A stretch of 64,000 bases of DNA, from NCBI GenBank assembly GCA_032622095.1, contig CP136062.1, positions 199,149,887 to 199,213,886 of the forward strand, written 5' to 3'. The position numbers were made by a program, and so were the translations under genes. This DNA is from Siphonodentalium dalli (Eukaryota; Mollusca; Scaphopoda; Gadilida; Siphonodentaliidae). The first letter of the stretch is position 1. Every line of letters starts with the position of its first letter. Below, piece after piece: positions 48,234 to 60,255 of the stretch. The notes under the pieces were generated by a model. It was given only the letters and a program-made list of their open reading frames with translations, ran no database searches and was not told the origin of the DNA.

Positions 48234-51200
48234 TGTTCGGGCGCGTGAAATTGTTTAGTTAGTATGCAGGCGCTATGCCAACTCGGGGAATGTAGAATTC
48301 TACTAACATTGCCAAAAATCTCAAACAAATCGTCGTACCACATCATAGAAAACATCGTCTGAACTACGCTCAATTGCAAAAATTTACTTCCCGATTCGGG
48401 AGGCAACTATCGGCGGTAAATTAACACAAACGATTTCGCCATCGGGGGTCACTGTATTTAATGAATATATATGAATTACGGTGTGTTTTGTCAATTTGGA
48501 TATAATATTTGTAAAAAATAACTACTTTCAGCAAGATTATTCTCCATTTCTATTTGATCAGCCTACCGGAGTGTTTCACATCACTTTAAAATTTCGAATT
48601 TAATGTTCAAAACGTAACTAAAGTTTTAAATTTTAATTTAATGTTTAATATTCTCATTATAATATTTGGACTCCATACATGTATATCAAATAGTAAACGG
48701 TTACATGTACACAGAACAATTGACCCGAGAATTGGGCAAATACAAACCGCAAACATGTTACTTTATTAATTTTAGATATTGAGCATCTCAGATGAGTTTC
48801 TATTTTATATGGAATTTATCAACCAAGTTTACTAAATTCGATTTGAACCGATTTTTACCGAGGCTCAAATAAAATTTAGTGGACGAGGTTGATAAATTAC
48901 GTATAAAATAGATCGAGTGCGAGATACCTTTTATCACATGATCAAATAAACGCAAAATATTCATCGAAAGCAACAATAATAAACTGCAGCGATCGCACGT
49001 CATTTAAAGAATGGTGTGATGTCATCACACGCACTGATATTACACGTGTGTCTTATCGATAATTACTAAACTGGTTTTATGGGCTAATTATGTGATAAAT
49101 TGTGATATTAGCTGTACGTGGCATATCCATATTCATAGTAATAACAAATTAAGTGTTGTTGATGACTGTAAAAAATGTTATTCAAATAAACATCAAATGT
49201 TTTATTCAGTTTGTTGTCATTATGACATCCCACTCTACATAACAGTTCCAATGCACCCATGTTGGCGAGATATTTCAGTAATATATATTTCACACGGATT
49301 CATTAAAAAAATTACGTTAATGTACAAAATAATGTCTGGTAATTTTCTTTTATAAACGCCGATTACGCGCGCACTGACCAGCTTGTGTAAATGTGTCTCT
49401 CATAACCCACATCTACTTCTCACCTACCCTAAATCGAGCGGGAGTACGTGTTTCGCATAGAATATAATGTTTCAATAGATAAATATTGCAAGTAAAATGA
49501 GTCTGATTCATTTGATGCGTACAATAACATCAATTCGATCACATAATCAATCTTAAATAATTCCGTCATTTGATATTATGGAATTATTCGTAAATTGACA
49601 TCACAGATAATATTCGTGTCGTCGAGGATTGATATATTGGAAACAGACAGTTAAAACCCGAGTGTTTATAAGGAACTTCCTGATAATATTTTGCGTGTGG
49701 TACAGTAAAACAAAAACTGTCTGGTAAATAAAACGAGAAAAATAAAACAATGAACTACCGGTAAAACATAAACAATAATTTGTTGGTATTCCGCATGTCC
49801 CACATCAACACCCAGGTTAACTAAACAAAGTTCATGTGTAAATATTTTCGATCTGATAACGGACTCGGATATCCACAGAAACGCTTTTGAAATTGACAAA
49901 ATATTCGCATGTTTCTGTCAAAATAATCGGAGAAAAATCAGCATTTCATAAATAAACATATATCGCAAATGTTCAATTGGTGCTTACCTGATCTTCCAAA
50001 CAAAATAGATTCCATTTACCATTTCTGGAAAGTTTTTCACACTTGAAAATTTGTCGTTTAGTCCAGTTATCACTCATTTCGACATACCAATCACAAAGCA
50101 TTCTGAGCTTCCATCACATTCAATATTCCTGTTATTTTTTCTCAAAACCCACATCACTATTTATACTGTCGTCTGTGTATATTATTGTAATATATTCAAT
50201 CTCTCCTTAGAAAGAGGCAATACAGACATATTACAGGCGGGGAACATTCCCATTCTTGGTACGACCGAATCTGACATCGAATGAGTTAATTTAATTCAAA
50301 TGTCCATATCTCATATAAAAAAAATCGGCGGTTTCTTGAGCACTGACTTCACCCATCGCCGCTTTTTAAAAGGCATAGCAGGAAATGGCACCCTTTTGAT
50401 AATCTCTAAACAATGGCTTGATTAGCCCATTGTCTCATTTTTGTCCGTCCGTTATTAATTTCCGGGTGCCTGCGGAATATATAATTACAGTGATAACTGA
50501 ACAGGGCTACATGCATTGCATGATTTGTACACAACATAGACTCCACGTCCTACGCCCATACATACATGATGCATTGCACATCGGAGAGACAATTTCACAC
50601 GGAGTTTGCGGATATGGGACATCGGTTACAGAGTACAGTTTCTAATCGCGGGATACGGACGATTGCACGACAGTGATAACAAGTGGAGAATTTGTTTTGT
50701 ACAGGGGCAGTATGGCCAGGATTGGTCGTCTTCCTACTGATCTTGTTTTAATTACCGTTATAGTTGTATTGATATATATAACTTTCAAAACAATTTATTT
50801 TAATTTTAGTTTCTTTATTGAATTTACAAGGACTATTTCATTTGCATTGGTGAAAAATCATTTTCAAAAATTTTAATTTAAATTAAAAAAAAATAAAATT
50901 GCAATACCACACTAAGCCCCAACACGAACCTTATCTACACTATTTGTCTAAGTGTACTTAATTTAGCTGACCTCTTTGTTTTCGATGGTGTCCGCATGGT
51001 GTTGTATCATAATGCTAGGAAGAAGCCAATGTGTTTTCAAAACACTGGTGTTTCATAATCAGCTGACCAACTAATCACTGGCCACTGTGTTTTAAAAGTT
51101 GAAACTTGAATTGACCCATACGTTAATTAATTTCAATAAAGTATATAAAAATAAATATTATCGTAAAACTTATGGGAGGGCACTTGACATGAGGTCGAAT

Positions 51201-51458
51201 ATACACACACGCAGGTTATGGTCACCAATAGCAGTAAATACCCTAACCCCACCACATCATGTTGGTTAACAAAACTGACAATAAATAAGTTTCCGTGGAC
51301 ATAATTGCCATGCTTGTAACGACCGATTATCAGTTTGAATATTATATTCGTTTAATATACATGTATATAAAACATAATCACATTATTAAATATTCATATG
51401 TTCGTGTAAATATATTGGAGTAAAATAAGTTGAAAGGTTCTGATCCGACACAACGTTC
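48234..51458. other. Unexplained core of the 6.3-kb element
   Basis: AT-rich, with open frames under 90 codons. One imperfect hairpin at 48783-48935 pairs TCTATTTTATATGGAATTTA with a partner at 48885-48915. No transposase, reverse transcriptase or RNA gene recognised. Confidence 0.4.
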
Positions 51459-52985
51459 GAATGTTCGTTTAAAACTAAACGGACATTGATACCAGACAAA
51501 TTCTAAATTGAAACTAAATTGAACATTTATCAAGATATTTATCAAGATATTTTCGATCTAACAACGGGAAGATGTAAATCTATAAGATTCAATAAATATA
51601 TATAGTCATAATTATGTTATTGTCAAAATATTCGAGTTATTTAGTATTAAGTTAGCACCCTTCTTGAAATAATGCACGTGTATCGGTACCATTCCTACTC
51701 CCATATATAAGTTATTTTTATGAGTAATCGCGGTATATTGGTATCTTTACTTTCTCTGGGCCAATTTTTACAATCGACGGGTTGAATTTCGATGAAATTT
51801 CCGTTAAATAAAATGATGCTGCTCATTTGCCAATTTGAGCAGCAATTTCGAGAATATATTTTGGACTAGGGAGGTGATAATTAATTACGTAACGCACACC
51901 GCGAGCTCCGCCACCGCGGCGTGCCAAGCTCCGGCCGCCAGCGATGGCTCCGTGTTCAGCCATGTTCCTCCGTGTTCATGTCGCGGCCACCTGTATTATG
52001 GCCGTGGTCACCCGTGGTCATAGCGTGGATGTTCCGTGTTCAAACGTGATCAAGGTTTGTTTAAAACTAAACGGACATTGAAACCAGAAACATTCTAAAT
52101 TGAAACTAAATTGAACATTTATCAAAGGTCCCATAAAGTTATTTTCGATCAGGAAGATGTAAATCTATAAAATTCAATAAATATTTATAGTCATATGTTC
52201 CTGTCAAAATATTCGAGTTATTTAGTATTGAGTTAGCACTCTGCTTGAAATAATGCAAGTGTATCGGTACAATTCCGCCTCCCATATATAAGTTATTTTT
52301 ATGAGTAATCGCGGTATATTGCAGATTGGTATCTTTACTTTTTCTGGGCCAATTTTCACAATCGACGGGTTGAATTTCGATGAAATTTCCGATAAATAAA
52401 ATGGTGCCGCTCATTTGCCACTTTGAGCAGCAATTTCGAGAATATATTTTGATTTAAACAATATTTTATTTCTTCCCAAAATTATATAATTATAAAACAT
52501 GACACATGTATGAATAGAAGACAAGAAGAGAGGAAGAGGATTTGACAACAAGCATCAGATGCTTATATAGAGCCATCTCCTCAGAGGAGAATAGATTACA
52601 TATAGTGTTCAGTGAGAAGTGGAAGTTAAGATTAAGTGATAGGAAGAGATACAGAACATGATTAGAAGATAAATGAACAGTTGGGTGAGAACAGAGGAAA
52701 AAAGCAATTAACACATATATTTACAATGATCACTACCCTTATGCATGTTATTGTTTTACATAGAAAAATTTATATTAAGCTAAAGAATATATTTTGAACT
52801 AGGGAGGTGATAATTAATTACGTAACGGACACCGCGAGCTCCGCCACAGCGGCGTGTCAAGCTCCGGCCGCCAGCGATGTTTCCGTGTTCAGCCATGTTC
52901 CTCCGTGTTCATGTCGCGGTCACCTGTGTTATGGCCGTGTTCACCCGTGGTCATAGCGTGGATGTTCCGTGTTCAAACGTGATCA
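51459..52985 (+). repeat. Tandem duplicate of a ~590-bp block
   Basis: The block starting TTTAAAACTAAACGGACATT at about 51465 and ending in the CGTGGTCA cluster near 52050 recurs from about 52059. The second copy is interrupted by the insertion at 52452-52784, then resumes at AACTAGGGAGGTGATAATTA. Small differences suggest a moderately old duplication. Confidence 0.85.
52452..52784 (-). mobile_element. Retroposon insertion with 12-bp target duplication
   Basis: The 333-bp insert is flanked on both sides by GAATATATTTTG (52440-52451 and 52785-52796). The paralogous block keeps a single GAATATATTTTG at 51852-51863, which is the empty site. Read on the minus strand the insert ends GAAATAAAATATTGTTTAAAT-like sequence, with AATAAA near its 3' end, as for a 5'-truncated LINE or a SINE. 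Family not recognised. Confidence 0.8.
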
Positions 52986-53199
52986 TTTGGCCGTGGTCAC
53001 CCGTTGATCGTACCGTGGTCATAGCGTGGATGTTCCGTGTTCAAACGTGATCAGAGCGTGTTAAAAATCTGAACACGATTGAACACGTTTAATCAGACCG
53101 TGTTCTTGGCGAGTTCAGATTTTGAACACGGAAAAACCACGGAAGATTCGCGCGTGGTCTTCCGTGGACATGTAAAAAAACACGGGCCTTATACTGTAG

Positions 53200-54254
53200 A
53201 ACGGCTGATTATTCTTCAATTATGTAAATCTGTACACTCATAAAGGTATAATGCATATATATGGTAATTATAACTCCCCCCATAATTGAGTATGTCATAG
53301 GATCTCCAACGAGTTATGTTGAGATAAACGATTTTATGAAATGAGTTTGATTAATTGGATTCACATTTATCAAACGAGTATAATAAACTATTTTATTATA
53401 TGCTATATAAGCTATCATATAATATTATTTTTGCACCAGATAAAAACTGTTAACCGTCTATATCGATATCTCACTCATATCCATCCGCGCCAAAATTAAA
53501 AGTGATTCGGTTTCTTGATGGAAGACTGTGCTGAAAGTCCCTGAGTTTTCAGGTTGAAAAAAATTGTAACATGTGACCAATTAAATTTTGTTTGTTAAAC
53601 GTACTGATGTTAGCCCCTTTATCCCTCCACCAATCTGTCTGAAAAAATGGAACTACTTTATATGCACAAGCTCATTACCATGGCTGTGCTTGGTTGGTTA
53701 TACATTTTTGAACTTTTTACTCTTCTTTCGAGTCGCTCTGGTTGGCGACGGAAAATATAGTCCCCAAATTCGCCTCTTTGTTTTTGTGTCAATTTTCATT
53801 AGTGCAACGAAGTTGGACAATAATTTAACTTTAATGAACAAAGCAATCATTAAAGGATTGACCGGTTTTTCGAAATAATAATATCCGCCAAAATCAATGT
53901 AAATTTTGTTGGCGCGATGCCAAGTGATCCCGGGAAGTACGCGCCTATTCTTCACTAGTGAGAGATACGGGAAAATGTAATGTTTTTTAATGATATAATA
54001 GGGGTTTCATATGATATAATGACATTCGTAACATGATGAATCAAAGAGTTCTATAAAACAGGCGGACGTATCAGCTGTTAGTGGGATATGATGGTCGTAC
54101 GCGCAATAATATATATGTTGTTATCATCATGTAGAACAATTAGGCATTGTATAACACTCCCAGGTTTCCTTTTCACTAAGTCGGAATTCTCAGACATGAT
54201 ATTTATTCGATATGTCAAACACAAGCAGTCACGGATATCAATTTCTATACAACT
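53200..54254. other. No recognisable feature
   Basis: Open frames up to 96 codons overlap on both strands at 53588-53955, without motifs. Nothing else stands out. Confidence 0.4.
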
Positions 54255-54287
54255 TACAGTAATGCCCTCAATAATCGACTCTTTTTA

Positions 54288-54534
54288 CCCTTTGAGTGTC
54301 AGGGGCCGATCTAATCGGCCCTAAACCTACACAATAAGTATGTTAAAGAATATAATAAAATATATTAAAATTGTAAAAAATTGTAAAAAAAATAAAATAA
54401 AAAAAAAAAAAATTGTTAGGCCAATGCATTCTCTTATATATGCAAGGCGACCTATGGTCGAATCGCATATATAAGAGAATGCATTGGCACAGGGTATATG
54501 GGTTGATACAAAAATCGACCTGGCACTCAAAGGG
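54288..54534. mobile_element. piggyBac-like MITE inserted in the outer MITE
   Basis: Starts CCCTTTGAGTGTCAGG and ends CCTGGCACTCAAAGGG, flanked by TTTA on the left and TTAA on the right, so one base of a TTAA duplication has changed. The ends are piggyBac-like but differ from those at 3651-4038. It contains a single 69-bp hairpin module and an A-rich run near 54380-54412. Confidence 0.7.
54420..54488. repeat. 69-bp hairpin module, copy 7
   Basis: Same palindrome and same junctions (ATTGTTAG, CACAGGGTA) as the copies near 2-9 kb. Two arm changes (TGCAAGG, GAATCG) weaken the upper stem. Confidence 0.85.
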
Positions 54535-54686
54535 TTAACCACAGCAGAATTATGGGATGAATGGCAACAAGCCATATTTCCGACTAAATCCTGAAAAGTT
54601 ACCCATAATTATGCTGTGGTTAAGGAGTCGATTATTTAGGGCATTACTGTATATGTACGTCTGGGCGAGAAAGAATGTATGTATCT

Positions 54687-54852
54687 ATTGGGAAAGTGGA
54701 AATTAATCCAAGATGGTGCCCCTTTGTCTCAACGTTCAGTCATACTGATAGGTCAAGCAAGAGACGATGGACCTGTGCCAATGTGTGATGATTCAGTATG
54801 ACTCAGCTGAGACACATGCGTCTAATAAGCTTAATGGTTCCACTTTCCCCAT
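54687..54852. mobile_element. Small hairpin MITE
   Basis: ATTGGGAAAGTGGAAATTAA pairs with TTAATGGTTCCACTTTCCCC, and further inside TCTCAACGTTCAGTCATACT pairs with AGTATGACTCAGCTGAGA. The arms cover most of the 166 bases. The loop contains ACCTGTGCCAATG, the same words that border the 69-bp module. Confidence 0.55.
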
Positions 54853-55330
54853 GAAGATGATTATCATGAACGTGCTATAAATACAAGGTATTAAAGAGAA
54901 TCAATCAATTTACAACTGAAATACGATCTCCTTTTGGACAATTTTAATAAGGAGAGATACTGGTTCTTGAAATTACAAAATAAATGAAATTTAGCATACT
55001 GAGGGCGACGAGCTGTTATAGGGTAATGTTATAGTTGCTAAATGCTCTGATTGCGTCTCCAAGTATGGGTTCGTAAGAAGGATCACAAATTTAAAATGAT
55101 CTTTTGCACATAGGAGGATGATGCAACACATTCAGCTTATATGATTAGAATGCGTTTCGGACAAATCAGACAAGGACAGTTTTATTCCATTAATATATAG
55201 AGTCGTGATATCCAGGTGCGTTAGACTAGTGTATCGCGAATTCTAACGAATCATTAAATATTATTAACTATCAAATATCAAAGTTATTGATTACGTTGGA
55301 AGCAATGACGAAAGAATTTGTAGTGTGCGC
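54853..55330. other. No recognisable feature
   Basis: Unique-looking AT-rich sequence up to the 41-bp satellite. Confidence 0.4.
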
Positions 55331-58300
55331 TACTTAACACCCGCCACCGCGTGCACGGGTCCGTTCACATCATATACTAATACAAACCACGATGTACGGG
55401 TCCGTTCACATCATATACTAATACCCGCTATACCTCGTACGGGTCATTTCACATCATACAATAATACCCGCCACTGTGTATGGGTCCGTTCATATCATAT
55501 ACCAATACCTGCCACCGTGTACGGGTTCGTTCACATCACATATTAATAATCACCACCGTGTACGGGTTCGTTAAAAACTTATAATAATACCCACAACCGT
55601 GTATACGGGTCCGTTCACATCATATACTAATATCCACCACTGTGTACGGGTTCGTTCACATCATATACTAATACAAACCACGATGTACGGGTCCGTTCAC
55701 ATCATATACTAATACCCGCTATACCTCGTACGGGTAATTTCACATCATACAATAATACCCGCCACTGTGTATGGGTCCGTTCATATCATATACCAATACC
55801 TGCCACCGTGTACGGGTTCGTTCACATCATATACTAATACCCACCACCATGTACGGGTTCGTTCACATCACATATTAATACTCACCACCGTGTACGGGTT
55901 CGTTAAAAACTTATAATAATACCCACAACCGTGTATACGGGTCCGTTCACATCATATACTAATATCCACCACTGTGTACGGGTTCGTTCACATCATATAC
56001 TAATACCAGCCACCGTGTACGGGTCAGTTCACATCATATACTAATACCTGCCACCGTGTACTGGTTCGTTCACATCATATCTAATACCCACCACCATGTA
56101 CTGGTTCGTTCACATCATATACTAATACCCGTCACCGTGTACGTGTCCGTTCACATCATATACTAATACCCACCACCGCGTGTACGGGTCCGTTCACGTC
56201 ATATACTAATACCTGCCACCGTGTACAGGTCCGTTCACATCATATACTAATACCCGTCACCGTGTATGGGTTCGTTCACATCATATACTAATACTCACCA
56301 CCGTGTACTGGTCAGTTCACATCATAAACTAATATCTGCCACCATGTACGGGTCCGTTCACATCATATACTAATTCCTGCCACCGTGTACTGGTTCGTTC
56401 ACATATATAATACCCACCACCATGTACGGGTTCGTTCACATCATATATATACTAATACCCGTCACCGTGTACGTGTCCGTTCACGTCATATACTAATACC
56501 CACCACCGTGTACGGGTCCGTTCACATCATATACTAATACCTGCCACCGTGTATGGGTCCGTTCACATCATATACTAATACCTGCCACCGTGTACGGGTT
56601 CGTTCACATCATATACTAATACCCGCTACCGCGTGTACGGGTCCGTTCACATCATATACTAATACCCGTCACCGTGTATGGGTTCGTTCACATCATATAC
56701 TAATACATGCCACCATGTACGGGTCAGTTCACATCATATACTAATACCCGTCACCATGTACGGGTTCGTTCACATCATATATATACTAATACCCGTCACC
56801 GTGTACGTGTCCGTTCACGTCATATACTAATACCCACCACCGTGTACGGGTCCGTTCACATCATATACTAATACCTGCCACCGTGTATGGGTCCGTTCAC
56901 ATCATAAACTAATACCTGCCACCATATACGGGTTCGTTCACATCATATACTAATACCCGTCACCGTGTACGGGTCAGTTCACATCATATACTAATACCAG
57001 CCACCGTGTACTGGTTCGTTCACATCATATCTAATACCACCACCATGTACGGGTTCGTTCAAATCATATACTAATACCCGTCACCGTGTATGGGTTCGTT
57101 CACATCATATCTAATACCCACCACCGCGTGTACGGATCCGTTCACATCATATACTAATACCTGCCACCGTGTATGGGTTCGTTCACATCATATACTAATA
57201 CTCACCACCGTGTACTGGTCAGTTCACATCATAAACTAATATCTGCCACCATGTACGGGTCAGTTCACATCATATACTAATACCAGTCACCATGTACGGG
57301 TCCGTTCACATCTTATACTAATTCCTGCCACCGTGTACTGGTTTGTTCACATATATAATACCCACCACCATGTACGGGTTCGTTCACATCATATACTAAT
57401 ACCCGTCACCGTGTACGTGTCCGTTCACATCATATACTAATTCCCACTACCGCGTGTACGGGTCCGTTCACATCATATACTAATACCCGTCACCGTGTAC
57501 GGGTCAGTTCACATCATAAACTAATACCTGCCACCATGTACGGGTCAGTTCACATCATATACTAATACCCGTCACCATGTACGGGTCCGTTCACATCATA
57601 TACTAATACCTGCCATCGTGCACGGGTCCGTTCACATCATATACTAATACCTGCCACCGTGTACGGGCTCGTTCACATCATATACTAAAAGCCACGACCG
57701 TGTACGGGTCAGTTCACATCATATATTAATACCAGCCACCGTGTACGGATCAGTTCACATCATATACTAATACCTTCCGCCGTGTACGGGTTCGTTCACA
57801 TCATATCTAATACCGACCACCGTGTACGGGTTCGTTCACATCATATACTAATACCCGCCACCGCGTACGAGTCCATTCACAGCATATACTAACACCCGCC
57901 ACACCGTGTACGGGTACGTTCACACCATATAATAATACCGCCACCGTGTACGGGTCCGTTCACATCATATACTAAGACACGTCACCGTGTACGGGATCGT
58001 TCACATCATATACTAATACCTGCCACCATGTACGGGTCCGTTCACATCATATACTAATACCCGCCACCGTGTACGGGTTCGTTCACATCATATACTAATA
58101 CCCGTCACCGTGTACAGGTCCGTTCACGTCATATACTAATTTCCTTCATCGTGTACCCGTCCATTCACATCATATAATAATACCCGCCACGGTGTACGGG
58201 TCCGTTCACATCATATACTAATACACACCACCGTGTACGGGTTCGTTTACATCCTATACTATTACCCGCTACCGTGTACGGGTCCGTTCACATCATATAT

Positions 58301-58755
58301 TAATACCCGTCACGGTGTACGGGTCCGTTCACTTCATATATTAATACCTGCCACCGTGTACGGGTCAGTTCACATCATATATTAATACCAGCCACAGTGT
58401 ACGGGTCAGTTCACATCATATATTAATACCTGTCATTGTGTACGGGTCAGTTCACATCATATATTAATACCAGCCATCGTGTACGGTCCGTTCACATCAT
58501 ATACTAATACCTGCCACCGTGTACGGGTCCGTTCACATCATATACTAATAACTGCCACCGTGTACGGGTCCGTTCACATCATATACTAATACATGCCACA
58601 GTGTACGGGTCAGTTCACATCATATATTAATACCAGCCAACGTGTACGGGTCCGTTCACATCATATACTAATGCCTGCCACCGTGTACGGGTCCGTTCAC
58701 ATCATATACTAATACATGCTACCGTGTACGGGTTCGTTCACATCATATACTAATG
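55331..58755 (+). repeat. 41-bp satellite, about 83 monomers
   Basis: The unit contains CCACCGTGTACGGGTCCGTT, then CACATCATATACTAATACC. Most changes are single-base: GGGTCC/GGGTTC/GGGTCAG and CCCGCC/CCTGCC/CCCGTC. Some units have extra CGCG or TATATA. A seven-unit segment at about 55381 recurs at 55672 (offset 291). Open frames through it simply repeat and are not genes. Confidence 0.95.
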
Positions 58756-58996
58756 CACCGAAGACTCGTTAGTATTGTATTACTGTAATATTACGACTTT
58801 GTTTTAGCGTTATACTGTTGGTTTATGCATGACATCTTGACGACAATCGAGGCTAAATTAAATATTTTCCTCCCCGATTTTCCACTTTTCACATCATTGT
58901 GAATGACCTATTGGTGCATGTAACATGATGATGACGATTGACAGGAGAGGGACAATCATCGTGATTCAAATTATAATGATATACCTGTATCATTTA
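58756..58996. other. No recognisable feature
   Basis: Short flank of the satellite. Confidence 0.4.
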
Positions 58997-59084
58997 GCCA
59001 TTGTTGGCCATAGAACATTTCAGTACGTCAGCCCATTTATCCGTTACTTAGCCGTTATTGGCCATACAACTTTTCAGTACATCA
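58997..59084 (+). repeat. 51-bp tandem pair
   Basis: TTAGCCATTGTTGGCCATAG and TTAGCCGTTATTGGCCATAC begin two units, at 58997 and 59048. The second is interrupted after GTACATCA by the element that follows. Confidence 0.7.
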
Positions 59085-59493
59085 CAGATTCACACTGTGG
59101 GGGAACAACTCCTGGCGATTTGGTTCTCTACCGAGCTTTATTTGCATTCTCTACCGAGCAAGTTTACGGTCGGCATATACTAATTTACCTAAGGCAGAGA
59201 ATCGGGTTATTCGCAGAGAACCGAGCGCTCGGTAGAGAATCGGAATCCTCAGCAGAGAATCGGAATCGGAAAATACAAAGTAAATTTCTGTGTATTTCGG
59301 GATTAGTTTTTAACTTCTTTTACACACATTGCCAGTGACTATAATTGCACGGTAGCTCTACGAAACCCACGAAACACTGTTCTAATGCTGTTGATTTTTA
59401 CGTTTTATGCCGCGATTGGATCGGAATCGTCGCTAAAAATGCTCACGAAACTCGGTAGAAAACCAAATCTCTAGGAGTAGTTCCCCCAAAGTG
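59085..59493. mobile_element. hAT-like MITE with 8-bp target duplication
   Basis: GTACATCA lies on both sides (59077-59084 and 59494-59501). The first 51-bp unit, with GTACGTCAGCCCATTTAT, shows the uninterrupted site, and GTACATCAGCTCATTTTT continues after the insert, supporting the duplication. Inverted arms run CACTGTGGGGGAACAACTCC (59093) and GGAGTAGTTCCCCCAAAGTG (ending 59493), extending to TTCTCTACCGAG. Eight extra bases (59085-59092) lie between the left duplication and the arm. The interior repeats AGAGAATCGG. Confidence 0.7.
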
Positions 59494-60255
59494 GTACATC
59501 AGCTCATTTTTGCTTTGCCAGTGCAATAATGGGCACGACGAATCATTACACGGTATGCTTGTGAAAGGTTTTCTGGCATAACGTTTTTCTAAAACTGGGT
59601 AGGTGCGCCCAATGTGAAACGTAAGTGCGTCCAATTCACCTAGCGAAATAAGTGTTTGTGTGATAATGAAGATGTTTACTGTTCAGGTTAGAACCCAAGT
59701 GTTCTCGGTACACAATAGCTTGGGATATCGGTTAGGTTGATACTGTTTTGGACCAATGGCGAAATCCCTGGTCTATTCTACTATATAATTGTATTGACGT
59801 ATACATTTCAATGCTAAACTCTTATCATTCCACTCATAGAGATTGATCATTATGGTTCACAATAACGCTTAATACATCGATGAGGTGAGAAATTTGTACA
59901 CCCTTACAGTAACCACAGTTTATCGCAGCTAGGAGTTCAAAATAATGGATGTCTGTAATTGTACATTACAGTGAACGTGTTATAATCATCCATTTAGTAT
60001 CGAAATGGTTAAACTACATGTAGTCATCTGTGTACCACATTAAAACATGGAATAAAATAAATCGGTGTATTCCGATTGGCTGATGACGGATATAACACCA
60101 TCCAAAATCCAGGACGTATGACGTGTTTGAGATGGGACATTTGTCTTTCGATTTCCGACAAAGGCACGAAACAAATGGTCATTGGAGGTCCCGCCGAACA
60201 CAATTAGACCAATGAATCATGGTCGCGCATAGCATTGGTATGTCGATTATTCAAA
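59494..60255. other. No recognisable feature
   Basis: No coding support or clear repeat apart from the target duplication at its left edge. Confidence 0.4.

Larger units (their letters stand above)
46892..53199. mobile_element. 6.3-kb inverted-repeat element built on CGTGGTCA-type repeats
   Basis: GTACAGTACAAGGCCCGTG at the left is answered by CACGGGCCTTATACTGTAG at the right (17 of 19 positions). Inside both ends are arrays of degenerate 15-16 base units, such as GCCGTGGTCATCCGTG and CGTGTTCA, in four clusters (46905-47265, 47715-47815, 51955-52053 and 52880-53195). Between them are two tandemly duplicated blocks and about 3.2 kb of unexplained sequence. No transposase motif was found in the interior. 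Confidence 0.6.
54255..54651. mobile_element. Outer MITE of a nested pair
   Basis: TACAGTAATGCCCT at 54255 and its inverse at 54638-54651 are the outer parts of 27-base arms with one mismatch (through AATAATCGACTC). On the right, a second inverted pair, CCACAGCAGAATTATGGG (about 54538) and CCCATAATTATGCTGTGG (54602-54619), belongs to the same element. Its left counterpart is missing because another MITE sits there. Confidence 0.7.

Noticed and set aside
53588-53955. Overlapping open frames of 96 and 85 codons as a small membrane protein
   Set aside because: Opposite-strand overlap, ordinary AT-rich composition and no recognisable signal or conservation evidence.
55325-56744. Open frames with repeated TSYTNT peptide as a repeat protein
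   Set aside because: They follow the 41-bp satellite, whose length is not a multiple of three, and are broken by ordinary variants.
58925-59338. 137-codon open frame as a gene
   Set aside because: It runs across a 51-bp tandem pair and into the MITE at 59085-59493, so the frame is an accident of repeats.
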